In this document: positions 14,152-21,812 of the stretch, one piece after another
Layout: each line of letters starts with the position of its first letter
Numbering within the stretch: position 1 is the first letter of the stretch
Program-made: the position numbers and the translations under genes
Source of the DNA: CAXMQS01 sp964195995
GTDB lineage: Bacteria > Actinomycetota > Acidimicrobiia > Spongiisociales > JAOTWH01
DNA length: 29,898 bases
Direction: 5' to 3'
NCBI GenBank assembly: GCA_964195995.1
Contig: CAXMQS010000012.1
Span: 1-29,898 of the forward strand
Notes under the pieces: generated by a model
What the model was told of the DNA's origin: nothing
Databases searched by the model: none
Seen by the model: the letters and a program-made list of their open reading frames with translations, nothing else

Positions 14152-14637
14152 GTGGAAGCAGAAATCAGTACTTACAACGAAAAGGTTGGCGCAAGGCTGC
14201 GCACGATCCGAAAGCAGCGAGGTCTCTCGCTTCAAGATGTGCAGCGCGTCTCTGAAGGCGAATTCAAGGCCGCGGTGCTCGGTGCCTATGAGCGCGGCGA
14301 GCGCAGCCTGTCCCTTCCCCGGATGGAGCGGCTAGCGGCCTTCTATCAGGTCCCAGTCAATCAGCTACTTCCTCAGGAAGATGGCCAGGAGCCCCCTATC
14401 AGTTCTCTGCCGACTGGCGGCGTCACCATCGACCTCAACGCCATGGATTCGTTGTCTGGTCCAGATGCCGTGATCATCGAGCGTTTCCTCAGGGGCGTGC
14501 AGATGATCCGACAGGACTTCAACGGCAGGGTGCTGACGTTGCGTCGCGATGACCTCCGCACGCTGTCGCTCCTCCTCGACCAGAGCGAGGACACCTTCAG
14601 CTCTCGCCTCGCCACGTTGGGGCTGACGAGCGACTGA
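14152..14637 (+). CDS. bldD: BldD-like transcription regulator with c-di-GMP-binding signature
   Basis: A 161-residue protein with an N-terminal XRE-type helix-turn-helix (about 10-73: RTIRKQRGLSLQDVQ, then LGAYERGERSLSLPRMERLA) and a C-terminal domain of BldD type. In Streptomyces BldD, tetrameric c-di-GMP bridges two C-terminal domains through an RxD-(8 residues)-RxxD motif and drives DNA binding. Here R120-Q-D122 and R131-R-D-D134 are separated by exactly eight residues, so every key residue is present. The GTG start has AAGGGAG five bases upstream. The following HIT gene overlaps its stop codon. In Streptomyces BldD represses sporulation genes; the targets here are unknown. Confidence 0.88.
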   Translation: MEAEISTYNEKVGARLRTIRKQRGLSLQDVQRVSEGEFKAAVLGAYERGERSLSLPRMERLAAFYQVPVNQLLPQEDGQEPPISSLPTGGVTIDLNAMDSLSGPDAVIIERFLRGVQMIRQDFNGRVLTLRRDDLRTLSLLLDQSEDTFSSRLATLGLTSD

Positions 14638-14972
14638 GCTCCGACTGCCTCTTCTGTTCGATCGCCACCGGCGATCTAGCGGCTGACATCGTCGAACGGT
14701 CTGAGCACGCCGTGGCGTTCCGCGATATCAACCCGGTGGCTCCGACCCACATCCTCGTCATCCCTAAACAGCACATCGGTTCGATCGCTGATCCGGTGTC
14801 CGCGCCGGTGCTCTCCGACCTCGTTGCCCTCGCCGCCACGGTTGCCGCCGCGGAGGGGCTCGAAGATGGGTGGCGCCTGGTGTCCAATGTCGGAGAATCG
14901 GCGGGACAGTCCGTCCCCCACCTGCATTTCCACGTCATCGGCGGCAGACAGATGTCATGGCCGCCTGGATGA
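14634..14972 (+). CDS. HIT-family nucleotide hydrolase/transferase (Hint-like)
   Basis: A 112-residue HIT protein of the HinT/PKCI type, which hydrolyses AMP-lysine-like phosphoramidates or dinucleotides. The N-terminus CLFCSIATGDL, FRDINPVAPTHILVIPK and the catalytic triad HLHFHV (His-x-His-x-His) are all intact. There is no ATG, GTG or TTG between the upstream in-frame stop (14550) and this conserved N-terminus; the first standard start, GTG at 14712, would remove the first strand and both cysteines. CTG at 14634, which overlaps the bldD stop as CTGA, gives a normal-length protein, so I take it as the start. It is translationally coupled to the bldD-like gene. Confidence 0.9.
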   Translation: MSSDCLFCSIATGDLAADIVERSEHAVAFRDINPVAPTHILVIPKQHIGSIADPVSAPVLSDLVALAATVAAAEGLEDGWRLVSNVGESAGQSVPHLHFHVIGGRQMSWPPG

Positions 14973-15004
14973 AAACCGTTGAGGCTGATTCCACGAGAGG
15001 CCGA

Positions 15005-15010
15005 TACAAT
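15005..15010 (+). promoter_or_regulatory. -10 box of the phoH-pgpH-ybeY-era operon
   Basis: TACAAT in the 67-bp gap between the HIT gene and phoH. A transcript would carry a leader of about 22 bases with GAGG five bases before the phoH GTG. A TTGAGG at 14979-14984 is a possible but widely spaced -35. Confidence 0.5.
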
Positions 15011-15039
15011 GGATTGTTCCCACTGCCTTCGAGGCAATC

Positions 15040-16008
15040 GTGACACAAGCACCCCCCGCTGAGCTGAAGCTTCGCGTTCCTAGCAATCATCTCATGCTCG
15101 ATCTGCTCGGGCAGCGAGATGCCCACTTGCGCGCTGTCGAAGAGGCATTTCCGAGCGTCCGCATCGTGGCCAGAGGCGACGAGTTGACCATTGCAGGTGA
15201 CGGCGCCGAGCTCGTCAGGACGGTCTTCGAGGAATTGCTGCTCGTCGCCCAAGCAGGCCAGGAGCTCTCGCCCGAGCACGTGTCGCGTGTTGTCGAGATG
15301 GTCCGTAGCGACATCCCCAGTCCGTCAGGCGTCTTCGCCACAGGAATCAGGGTGGGACGGGGACGCATCATTAGGGCCAAGACCCTCGGACAGAAGCTGT
15401 ACCTCGATGCCATTCGCGAGTCGACTCTCGTTTTCGCCATCGGCCCCGCCGGCACCGGTAAGACCTACTTGGCCATGGCTGCGGCGGTCGAAGCGCTCAC
15501 CTCGGGGAGCGTCACCAGGATCATCTTGACTCGCCCGGCCGTCGAAGCCGGCGAGCGCCTTGGCTTCTTGCCGGGCGACCTCGCCGCCAAAGTGGATCCC
15601 TATCTGCGCCCTCTCTACGACGCTCTCTACGAGATGGTGGGGATGGACGAGACGCTGCGCCTCCTCGATCGCGGGACGATCGAGATCGCGCCACTTGCCT
15701 ACATGCGCGGTCGCACCCTCAACGATGCCTTCGTCGTGCTCGACGAGGCACAGAACACGACCCCCGAGCAGATGAAGATGTTTCTCACTCGGCTCGGGTT
15801 CAACTCCAAGATGATCATTACAGGTGACATCACCCAGATCGACCTGCCAGACGCCCGGGGCTCCGGCCTCGGCATCACCAGGCGCATCCTGCGCGACATC
15901 GACGGCGTGTCGTCGGTTGAGCTGTCTGCGACAGATGTCGTCCGCCACCGCATTGTCGCCTCGATCGTTGAGGCTTATCGGAAGTTCGAGGAGAACCAAG
16001 GGGAATGA
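15040..16008 (+). CDS. phoH: PhoH-family ATPase (PhoH/YbeZ)
   Basis: A 322-residue PhoH-like NTPase of the YbeZ type, which works with YbeY in rRNA processing and ribosome quality control. It has the N-terminal KH-like region (about 1-90), Walker A GPAGTGKT (about 135-142), RPAVEAGERLGFLPGD, Walker B VVLDEAQN and the sensor GDITQIDLP. The start is GTG with GAGG five bases upstream. It overlaps the next gene by ATGA, and ybeY lies two genes on, supporting the known YbeZ-YbeY partnership. Confidence 0.95.
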   Translation: MTQAPPAELKLRVPSNHLMLDLLGQRDAHLRAVEEAFPSVRIVARGDELTIAGDGAELVRTVFEELLLVAQAGQELSPEHVSRVVEMVRSDIPSPSGVFATGIRVGRGRIIRAKTLGQKLYLDAIRESTLVFAIGPAGTGKTYLAMAAAVEALTSGSVTRIILTRPAVEAGERLGFLPGDLAAKVDPYLRPLYDALYEMVGMDETLRLLDRGTIEIAPLAYMRGRTLNDAFVVLDEAQNTTPEQMKMFLTRLGFNSKMIITGDITQIDLPDARGSGLGITRRILRDIDGVSSVELSATDVVRHRIVASIVEAYRKFEENQGE

Positions 16009-18275
16009 GCTCGGCTACCAGACGCTCCGGGTTTGTCCGGGCGACGGTGCTGATCCTCACCATCGCCGCGGTTTCCTTCGTGCTGGTCACCGGGCGGGCC
16101 CAGCCGGCGGCGCCGTTGCCGCCTGCCATCGGTCAGCCGGCTCCGCAGACATTCACGGCCGACGAACCCATCAGCATCGTCGACGAGACGGCAACCGCGC
16201 AAGCCCGCCAGCTCGCCCGCAACAACGTCGACACTCGCTTTCAGCTTGACTCCGAGGTAACGCGAGCTGTCGGCCGGGACATCTCCCTCTTCTTCACGAG
16301 GGCCCGCGAGGTGTCGGCGCCGGTGCCCGAGGTCGTCGAGCCGCCGGTCGAGGTTCCCGCCGAGGAAGTCGAGGAGGCTCCCGCCGAGGAGGTCCCGACG
16401 ACGGAGGTTCCAGCAGAAGTGGTACCCGGCGAGGAGGTTCCCGCCACCGAAGTCCCGGCCGAGACCACAACGACGACCATCCCTGAGCCGCCGGCGTTCC
16501 CACCTCCGCTCGAGGAGCAGCTGGATGCTCTGCGAAGCCAATACCCGTTGTACGACTCGGCCACCGTTGCCACCGTGCTCGGTGTCATTAACGACGACTT
16601 CCTTGCCGAATTGGAGGTGAGCCACCTCGACGAGATCGAGAGGCAAGCGCAGGAGCTGGCCATTGAGCTTCTCAGCGGAGAGGGCATCCTCGCTGACGAT
16701 CTCAACGAAGTGAAGAGCGATCTCGTCAATGCTCCCCGTCGGCTCATCCTCCTTGGACTCGAGGCCGACACCGTCGCTGCAGTGGAGATTGCCGTAGCCG
16801 AGATCGTCGCTGAGAACCTGCAGGACAATCGCAGCGTTGATGGCTCGGCAACCGAGCTGGCGCGCCAGAACGCCGAGGATGCGGTGATCGAGGTGGTCGA
16901 GCCCTATCTCGCCGGCCAGACCATCGTCGAGGAAGGCGACTTGGTCTCTGCCGTTCAGTGGCAAGCCATCGTTGAACTCGATCTGCTGGTCCCCACTGAG
17001 GAAGTGCGGCTCGATGCACTCGCCGTCTCTGGAGCGCTGATCGTGCTGCTCTCTGTCTTCTTCTTGTGGCGCATCGCCCGCGATCAGTGGGAGCGGCCCA
17101 AGCTGGTGGCGCTCTTCGGTCTTCTGCTGGTGTTGGCTGCGGCCGCAGCGCGGGTACCCGAACTCGCCCGTGATCGGCCTGAGCTCGGCTATCTGATCCC
17201 CGCTGCGGCGCTGGGGTTCCTCGCCGCGATCCTGTTCAATCCGCGGGCAGCCCTGCTCGTCTCCATTCCCATGACAGCCTTCACGGCGTTGGCCACTGGC
17301 GATCTTGCGCTCACCGTTTTCGCCGGTGCGGCGACCATGGCGCCGGTCCCGCTCGTGTCAGCGGCATCATCGCGCACCAGCCTGCGCCTGGCGGTTGTCG
17401 CTATGGGTGCCGTGCTGGCGCCGCTTGGTGGGGCCTTGGCCTGGTTCTTCGACGGTTCCGACGTCGCCTGGCGGGTTGCCGGAGCCGCCGGCAGTGGCGG
17501 CGTGATCGCAGGAGTCGTCGCTCTTGGCGCCCTTCCGTTCCTCGAGAACCTGTTCAAGATCACCACGACGCTGACGCTGCTTGACCTAACAGACAGGAAC
17601 CACCCGGCGCTGCGCCGCATCGAGGAGCAGGCACCGGGGTCGTTCAACCACTCGATCCTCGTCGGCACGCTGGCCGGACGGGCGTCGCGGGCAGTTGGGG
17701 CCAATGCCTTGCTCGCTCAAGCGGCGGCCTATTACCACGACCTCGGCAAGACAACGCGCCCACTGTTCTTCATCGAGAACCAGTTCGGTGTCTCCAACCC
17801 CCACGATGAATTGACGCCCGAGCAGTCTGCCGACATCATCCGCAGCCATGTCACCGATGGCCTCAAGCTGGCAAAGCAATACCGTCTGCCGGACGAGGTG
17901 GCTGACGGCATCCGCATGCATCACGGAACCGGCATCATGAGGTTCTTCTATCACAAGGCTCTTGCGCTAGATCCCGGATCGGAACCTGATGACTATCGCC
18001 ACACGGGCACGAAGCCAAAGCGCAAGGAGATGGCGATCCTCATGCTGGCCGATGCCACAGAGGGGGCAGTGCGCAGTCTGGTGCAGCACGAAGACCCCAA
18101 TATCGACAACATCTCGAAGGCCGTCGATCAGGTCATCGCCGAGAAGCAGGACGATGGACAGCTCGACGAGAGTTCGCTTACGTTCGGTGAGCTGACCAAG
18201 GTGCGCAACGCGCTGGTCGACTCGCTGATCGGTTACTACCACAGCCGGATCCCCTACCCAGGATTCCCTGGATGA
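16005..18275 (+). CDS. pgpH: PgpH-like 7TM-HD membrane phosphodiesterase (predicted c-di-AMP specific)
   Basis: A 756-residue protein with an N-terminal membrane segment (about 11-31), a large extracytoplasmic region, a block of about seven membrane helices (about 340-530) and a cytoplasmic HD domain. The HD domain has FNHSILVGTLAGRA, the metal pair H578-D579 in YYHDLGK, the FFIENQ segment and IRMHHGTG. This is the architecture of PgpH, which hydrolyses c-di-AMP. Residues about 103-168 are an unusual low-complexity insertion of repeated VPAEE/VPATE units ending in TTTTT, rich in Pro, Glu and Val. The ATG overlaps the phoH stop and the stop overlaps ybeY (both ATGA). Family assignment is firm; the nucleotide specificity is by analogy. 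Confidence 0.93.
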   Translation: MSSATRRSGFVRATVLILTIAAVSFVLVTGRAQPAAPLPPAIGQPAPQTFTADEPISIVDETATAQARQLARNNVDTRFQLDSEVTRAVGRDISLFFTRAREVSAPVPEVVEPPVEVPAEEVEEAPAEEVPTTEVPAEVVPGEEVPATEVPAETTTTTIPEPPAFPPPLEEQLDALRSQYPLYDSATVATVLGVINDDFLAELEVSHLDEIERQAQELAIELLSGEGILADDLNEVKSDLVNAPRRLILLGLEADTVAAVEIAVAEIVAENLQDNRSVDGSATELARQNAEDAVIEVVEPYLAGQTIVEEGDLVSAVQWQAIVELDLLVPTEEVRLDALAVSGALIVLLSVFFLWRIARDQWERPKLVALFGLLLVLAAAAARVPELARDRPELGYLIPAAALGFLAAILFNPRAALLVSIPMTAFTALATGDLALTVFAGAATMAPVPLVSAASSRTSLRLAVVAMGAVLAPLGGALAWFFDGSDVAWRVAGAAGSGGVIAGVVALGALPFLENLFKITTTLTLLDLTDRNHPALRRIEEQAPGSFNHSILVGTLAGRASRAVGANALLAQAAAYYHDLGKTTRPLFFIENQFGVSNPHDELTPEQSADIIRSHVTDGLKLAKQYRLPDEVADGIRMHHGTGIMRFFYHKALALDPGSEPDDYRHTGTKPKRKEMAILMLADATEGAVRSLVQHEDPNIDNISKAVDQVIAEKQDDGQLDESSLTFGELTKVRNALVDSLIGYYHSRIPYPGFPG
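16315..16500 (+). repeat. Pro/Glu/Val-rich degenerate repeat within pgpH
   Basis: DNA coding for imperfect VPAEE-, VPTTE-, VPGEE- and VPATE-type pentapeptide units, i.e. repeated GAGGTTCCCGCC-like words. It forms an acidic, unstructured linker outside the membrane and is not part of the conserved family fold. Confidence 0.75.
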
Positions 18276-18736
18276 ACGTGTTCGTGGCGGATGAGCAGGA
18301 AGAGCCTCTCGAGTCTGAGCCACTGCGATCGCTTGTCGTGAACGTGCTCGAGGCCGAGGGCGTCCCCGAGGGCACCGAGATGTCGCTGGTTCTCGTCGGC
18401 GTTGATGACATGCAGCGCTACAACGAACGGTTCATGGATCGCAAGGGTCCTACCGATGTGCTGGCCTTTCCGCTCGAACATCTTCACCCAGGCAAGAGCC
18501 CGGCACTTTCGCCCAATGGTCCTCCATTGAACCTTGGCGACGTCTTTGTTTGCCCCAAGGTGGTAATGGCCAACGCAGCCGCGGCCGGCGTGCCCTTCTC
18601 CGATGAGCTATACCTGATGGTGGTGCATGGGATACTGCACCTGCTCGGATACGACCACTTCGAGGATGACCAGGCGGCGGCTATGGAAGCCCGTGAAACC
18701 GAACTGCTGGCGACCGTCGGCAGGACTCGACCATGA
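18272..18736 (+). CDS. ybeY: Endoribonuclease YbeY
   Basis: YbeY is a single-strand-specific metal-dependent RNase needed for 16S rRNA 3'-end maturation and 70S quality control. The 154 residues include PTDVLAFPLE, LGDVFVCP and the zinc motif HGILHLLGYDH with ligands H119, H123 and H129. The ATG overlaps the pgpH stop (ATGA) and the stop overlaps the next gene (ATGA). Length and motifs are normal. Confidence 0.96.
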   Translation: MNVFVADEQEEPLESEPLRSLVVNVLEAEGVPEGTEMSLVLVGVDDMQRYNERFMDRKGPTDVLAFPLEHLHPGKSPALSPNGPPLNLGDVFVCPKVVMANAAAAGVPFSDELYLMVVHGILHLLGYDHFEDDQAAAMEARETELLATVGRTRP

Positions 18737-19908
18737 CCTGGCTGGCATTCAGCGGAGCTCTAGTGATCCTGGCCTTGGCGGCCGCGCTGCGAGCAGGCGG
18801 TGCCTCCCTCGTTCGTACCCCGCGCGCTGACGCGCTTCACGACGCTGCGGATGGTGACAAACGAGCGGAGAAAGCAGCTGCCCTGCTCGATCAACGCCCA
18901 ACGCTGCAGCCGGCCCTCGGCATGGTCCACTCAGCACTTCTCACGGTGGCAGCGGTGGCGGCCGCCTGGGCACTGACCCGCTTGCTTTCTGGGTGGCCGT
19001 TGGCGGCGGGCCTGGCAACCCTGGCCGTGGTCCTGGTCAGCTTCGGCGATGTGTTGCCAAGGGAGTGGGGGAGAGGCCGGCCGCGTGTGCTGGCCTACCG
19101 CTTCATCGGTCTGCTGGTGGCCGCGGTCTCGCTCGGCGAGCGTGCGGCCGATGCGATTGCCGACGACGATGAGCAGGGAGTCTCGGTGGCGCCCGAGGGC
19201 GCGGAGACGGCCGAGTTTCAGGAACGTGAGCTCATTTCGTCTGTGATGGAGTTCACGGATGCCATCGTCCGCGAGGTCATGGTGCCACGACCAGACATGG
19301 TGACTGTTGCCGCCAAGGCGAACACGTCTGAGGCTCTCGATCTCGTTGTCGCCGAGGGGCGGTCCCGGATCCCGGTCGTCGGCGACGGTCCAGACGAGGT
19401 CGTCGGGCTGTTCTATGCCAGGGATCTCTTGCGTCTGATGGTCGAGGGCGGCGATCACGTGCCCGTTAGTGACATGATGCGCCCGGCCTACTTCGTCCCC
19501 GAGACGAAGCAGGTGTCCGAGCTGCTGCGCGAGATGCAGGGCAACCAGGTGCATATGGCCATCGTTGTCGACGAGTTCGGTTCGACGGCGGGTCTCGTGA
19601 CGATCGAGGACCTGATCGAGGAGTTGGTTGGGGAGATCGCCGATGAGTACGACGTCGAGGAACCAATGGTGGTCGCGATGGGGACCGATGCGTATCGGGT
19701 CGACGGTCGTCTCGCCGTCGACGAACTCGGAGAGCTCTTCGACGTCGAGTTGCCGGACGAAGACTGGGACACCGTTGGGGGATTGGTTCTCGGCTTGGCC
19801 GGTCGGGTTCCCGAAGAGGGCGAGTCGTTCGATCTTGACGGTCTGGTTATCAAGGCCGAACGAGTCCAGGGTCGCCGTGTTGCCGAGGTGACGGTCACAC
19901 GCGGGTGA
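18733..19908 (+). CDS. CorC/CNNM-type membrane protein (DUF21, two CBS domains)
   Basis: A 391-residue protein of the HlyC/CorC family, linked to magnesium or cobalt transport. N-terminal membrane helices (about 1-20, 64-84, 88-110) form the DUF21 region. A CBS pair follows (about 175-305: VMVPRPDMVTV, RSRIPVVGDGPDEVVGLFY, MRPAYFVPETKQVSELL, VDEFGSTAGLVTIEDLIEE) and then a CorC_HlyC transporter-associated domain (YRVDGRLAVDELGELF, DTVGGLVLGLAGRVPEEGE). It is coupled to ybeY and era by 4-nt overlaps, the standard actinobacterial arrangement. Transport activity is inferred from the family only. Confidence 0.92.
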   Translation: MTWLAFSGALVILALAAALRAGGASLVRTPRADALHDAADGDKRAEKAAALLDQRPTLQPALGMVHSALLTVAAVAAAWALTRLLSGWPLAAGLATLAVVLVSFGDVLPREWGRGRPRVLAYRFIGLLVAAVSLGERAADAIADDDEQGVSVAPEGAETAEFQERELISSVMEFTDAIVREVMVPRPDMVTVAAKANTSEALDLVVAEGRSRIPVVGDGPDEVVGLFYARDLLRLMVEGGDHVPVSDMMRPAYFVPETKQVSELLREMQGNQVHMAIVVDEFGSTAGLVTIEDLIEELVGEIADEYDVEEPMVVAMGTDAYRVDGRLAVDELGELFDVELPDEDWDTVGGLVLGLAGRVPEEGESFDLDGLVIKAERVQGRRVAEVTVTRG

Positions 19909-20777
19909 GGTCTGGTTTCGTCGCCATTGTTGGTCGGCCCAATGTTGGCAAGTCGACGCTCATCAACGCCATGGTCGGGTCGAAGGTCTCGATCACATCG
20001 GTCCGTCCCCAGACAACACGGAACACGATCAGGGGGGTCGTGCACCGACCCGAGGCGCAGCTGGTGCTCGTCGACACCCCCGGCCTGCACAAGCCGAAGA
20101 CGGCCCTAGGTCGGCGCCTCAACGAACTCGTCGGCGGAACGCTGGCGGACGCCGATGTTGTGGTCGTGGTGCTAGATGCCACCGCAGAGGCGGGCCCGGG
20201 TGACCGGCTGGTCTCCGAGAGGGCGCACGGCTCCGGGTCGCCGGTGATCCTCGCCCTCAACAAGATCGACGAGGCTTTCCGGGGTGCCGTCGCCCGCCAT
20301 CTGACTGAGGCGGCGAAGTGGGATTTTTCCGCATACGTTCCGGTGAGCGCCCTGACCGGCGAGAGCGTCGCTGCCCTGCTCGACGAGATCCAAAGCCTGT
20401 TGCCCGAAGGGCCGCCGTACTTCCCGCCTGAGATGATCACAGACCAGCCAGAACAGATACTCGTTGCCGAGATCGTGCGGGAGAAGTTCCTGTCACGCTT
20501 GCGCGAGGAGTTGCCACACTCCCTGGCTGCAATCGTGACCGACAAGGAGGAGCGGGCCGACGGCAGCTTGTTCTTTGCCGTGGATCTGAAGGTCGAACGT
20601 CAGTCGCAGAAGGGGATCGTCATCGGTGAGGGCGGCAAGATGCTTGCCGCCGCCGGTGCCGAGGCTCGCAAGGAACTCGAGTCCATCTTCGGCGTCAAGG
20701 TCTTTCTCGAGCTCAAGGTCGGTGTCGAGCCGGACTGGCAGCAACACGACAGCCTGCTCGACCGGCTCGGTTTCTAG
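19905..20777 (+). CDS. era: GTPase Era
   Basis: Era is an essential GTPase that binds the 3' end of 16S rRNA during 30S assembly. The 290 residues have G1 GRPNVGKST (10-18), the switch region RPQTTRNTIRGV, G3 DTPGLH, G4 NKID, G5 SALTGE, and the C-terminal KH domain (VERQSQKGIVIGEGGKML). The start is GTG within the preceding stop (GTGA). It ends the coupled run from phoH, and its stop TAG shares the palindrome CTAG with the convergent gene's stop. Confidence 0.97.
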   Translation: MRSGFVAIVGRPNVGKSTLINAMVGSKVSITSVRPQTTRNTIRGVVHRPEAQLVLVDTPGLHKPKTALGRRLNELVGGTLADADVVVVVLDATAEAGPGDRLVSERAHGSGSPVILALNKIDEAFRGAVARHLTEAAKWDFSAYVPVSALTGESVAALLDEIQSLLPEGPPYFPPEMITDQPEQILVAEIVREKFLSRLREELPHSLAAIVTDKEERADGSLFFAVDLKVERQSQKGIVIGEGGKMLAAAGAEARKELESIFGVKVFLELKVGVEPDWQQHDSLLDRLGF

Positions 20778-21196
20778 GCAGCGTCGGCCAGCAGGACCAC
20801 CGGTATCTTTCTCTCCGTCTTGGCCTGGTAGCCGGCGTAGCCGTCGTAGGCAGCTACCGCCCGAGCCCACAGGTTCGCCCGTTCCTCACCAACCGTCGTC
20901 CGTGCCGACACCGAGCGCACCTTCCCGTCGACAGTCACCGAGCACTGCGGATCGGCGGACAAATTGAGGTACCACTCGGGATGGCGGTCCCTGCCTCCCC
21001 ACGAGGCGATGACGACGAAAGCCGCGCCCTGGCGCAAGTAGAGCAACGGAACCGTGTGCGGCTTTCCGCTGCGACGCCCGGTAGTCCGCAGCAGCAGCAT
21101 GTCGTTGTCGACCAGACGGCGGCCGAGACGACCCCGCGAGGCCCGGTAGACGGCGGCGTGGATAGCCGACAGGCGTCTGGCCGTTCGGTCTCGCAA
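20774..21196 (-). CDS. Deazaflavin (F420)-dependent nitroreductase-family protein
   Basis: A 140-residue member of the DDN/split beta-barrel family that uses cofactor F420 in actinobacteria. Family hallmarks are LLRTTGRRSGKPHTVPLLYL, FVVIASWGGRDRHPEWYLNL and a C-terminal YDGYAGYQAKTERKIPVVLL. The start is TTG, directly after the stop of the upstream dehydratase gene (TAG-TTG), so the two genes are probably co-transcribed. The substrate is unknown; relatives reduce nitroimidazoles or quinones. Its stop codon overlaps that of era on the opposite strand. The F420 requirement is inferred from the family. Confidence 0.88.
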   Translation of the reverse strand: MRDRTARRLSAIHAAVYRASRGRLGRRLVDNDMLLLRTTGRRSGKPHTVPLLYLRQGAAFVVIASWGGRDRHPEWYLNLSADPQCSVTVDGKVRSVSARTTVGEERANLWARAVAAYDGYAGYQAKTERKIPVVLLADAA

Positions 21197-21475
21197 CTAG
21201 AAGCTCTCTACCTCGGTGGCGAACAAGGCGTCCTTGTCGGTTAGGGCGCCGGCGGAGTGAGTGCTCAGGGCCAACGTCACCTTGTTCCATCGGATGTCGA
21301 TGTCGGGGTGGTGATCTGCCCGCTCGGCGGCGATGGCGACATTGGTCACGAATCCCATGGCGGCCCCGAAGTCGGCAAAGACGAAGGTGCGGCTGATGGT
21401 CTCGCCATCCAGCGTCCAGTCGGGGTGCACCGTGAGGAAGTCGGTGCGTTCCGTAGGGGAAAGGGGAGTGGGCAT
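21197..21475 (-). CDS. Pterin-4a-carbinolamine dehydratase (PCD/DCoH)
   Basis: A 92-residue protein of the PCD family, which dehydrates 4a-hydroxytetrahydropterin so that the pterin cofactor can be recycled. The active-site signature is complete: H55-H56-P, W63 in IDIRWNKV, H73 in LSTHSAG and a downstream Asp. Length is normal. The ATG is preceded by a -10-like TACCTT ending six bases upstream. It leads a two-gene unit with the nitroreductase-like protein. No aromatic amino acid hydroxylase is in the window, so the partner enzyme is not known. Confidence 0.93.
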   Translation of the reverse strand: MPTPLSPTERTDFLTVHPDWTLDGETISRTFVFADFGAAMGFVTNVAIAAERADHHPDIDIRWNKVTLALSTHSAGALTDKDALFATEVESF

Positions 21476-21481
21476 GAGGGG

Positions 21482-21487
21482 AAGGTA
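21482..21487 (-). promoter_or_regulatory. -10 box of the PCD gene (leaderless type)
   Basis: TACCTT on the minus strand ends exactly six bases before the ATG, the distance expected for a leaderless transcript. Confidence 0.5.
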
Positions 21488-21659
21488 TCAGGTCCGAGCC
21501 GGCCTCCCCTTGCGGGGAGGTGCCCCGCAAGGGCGGAGTGGAAGCCCAAACAGGCAATGTTGCTCGGATCACGGATTCCACCGTCGCTTCCTCCCCCCTA
21601 GGCGGAGGGGGCTTCCGTGCACACGCGCCCGCGAGGAAGCCCCCCTCCCCGGCTTCGCC

Positions 21660-21686
21660 GGTACTCCCCCCTAAGGGGGGAGTACC
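21660..21686. repeat. Perfect 12-bp palindrome with TAA loop
   Basis: GGTACTCCCCCC is followed by TAA and its exact reverse complement. It is the strongest hairpin of the palindrome block and lacks a T-tract on either side. Confidence 0.85.
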
Positions 21687-21806
21687 AGAAAGGCCGTCCA
21701 GCCCCAGGAGGAGACAGGCTCCACTGTCACTCCCACCCCCTAACCCCCTCCCGCCAGCGGAAGGTGGAAGCTCCCACAGCTCGCTCGCCTCGAGGGATCG
21801 CCCCGA

Positions 21807-21812
21807 TACGCT
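21807..21812 (+). promoter_or_regulatory. -10 box of recO-uppS (leaderless type)
   Basis: TACGCT ends exactly six bases before the recO ATG, predicting transcription from the A of the start codon. No Shine-Dalgarno sequence is present. Confidence 0.6.

Noticed and set aside
15009..15062. Seventeen-codon frame overlapping the phoH start, a possible leader peptide
   Set aside because: Its ATG lies within the -10 box, so it would not be transcribed from that promoter; likely chance.
21660..21686. Perfect palindrome as an intrinsic terminator
   Set aside because: Both adjacent genes are transcribed away from it and there is no T-tract on either side.
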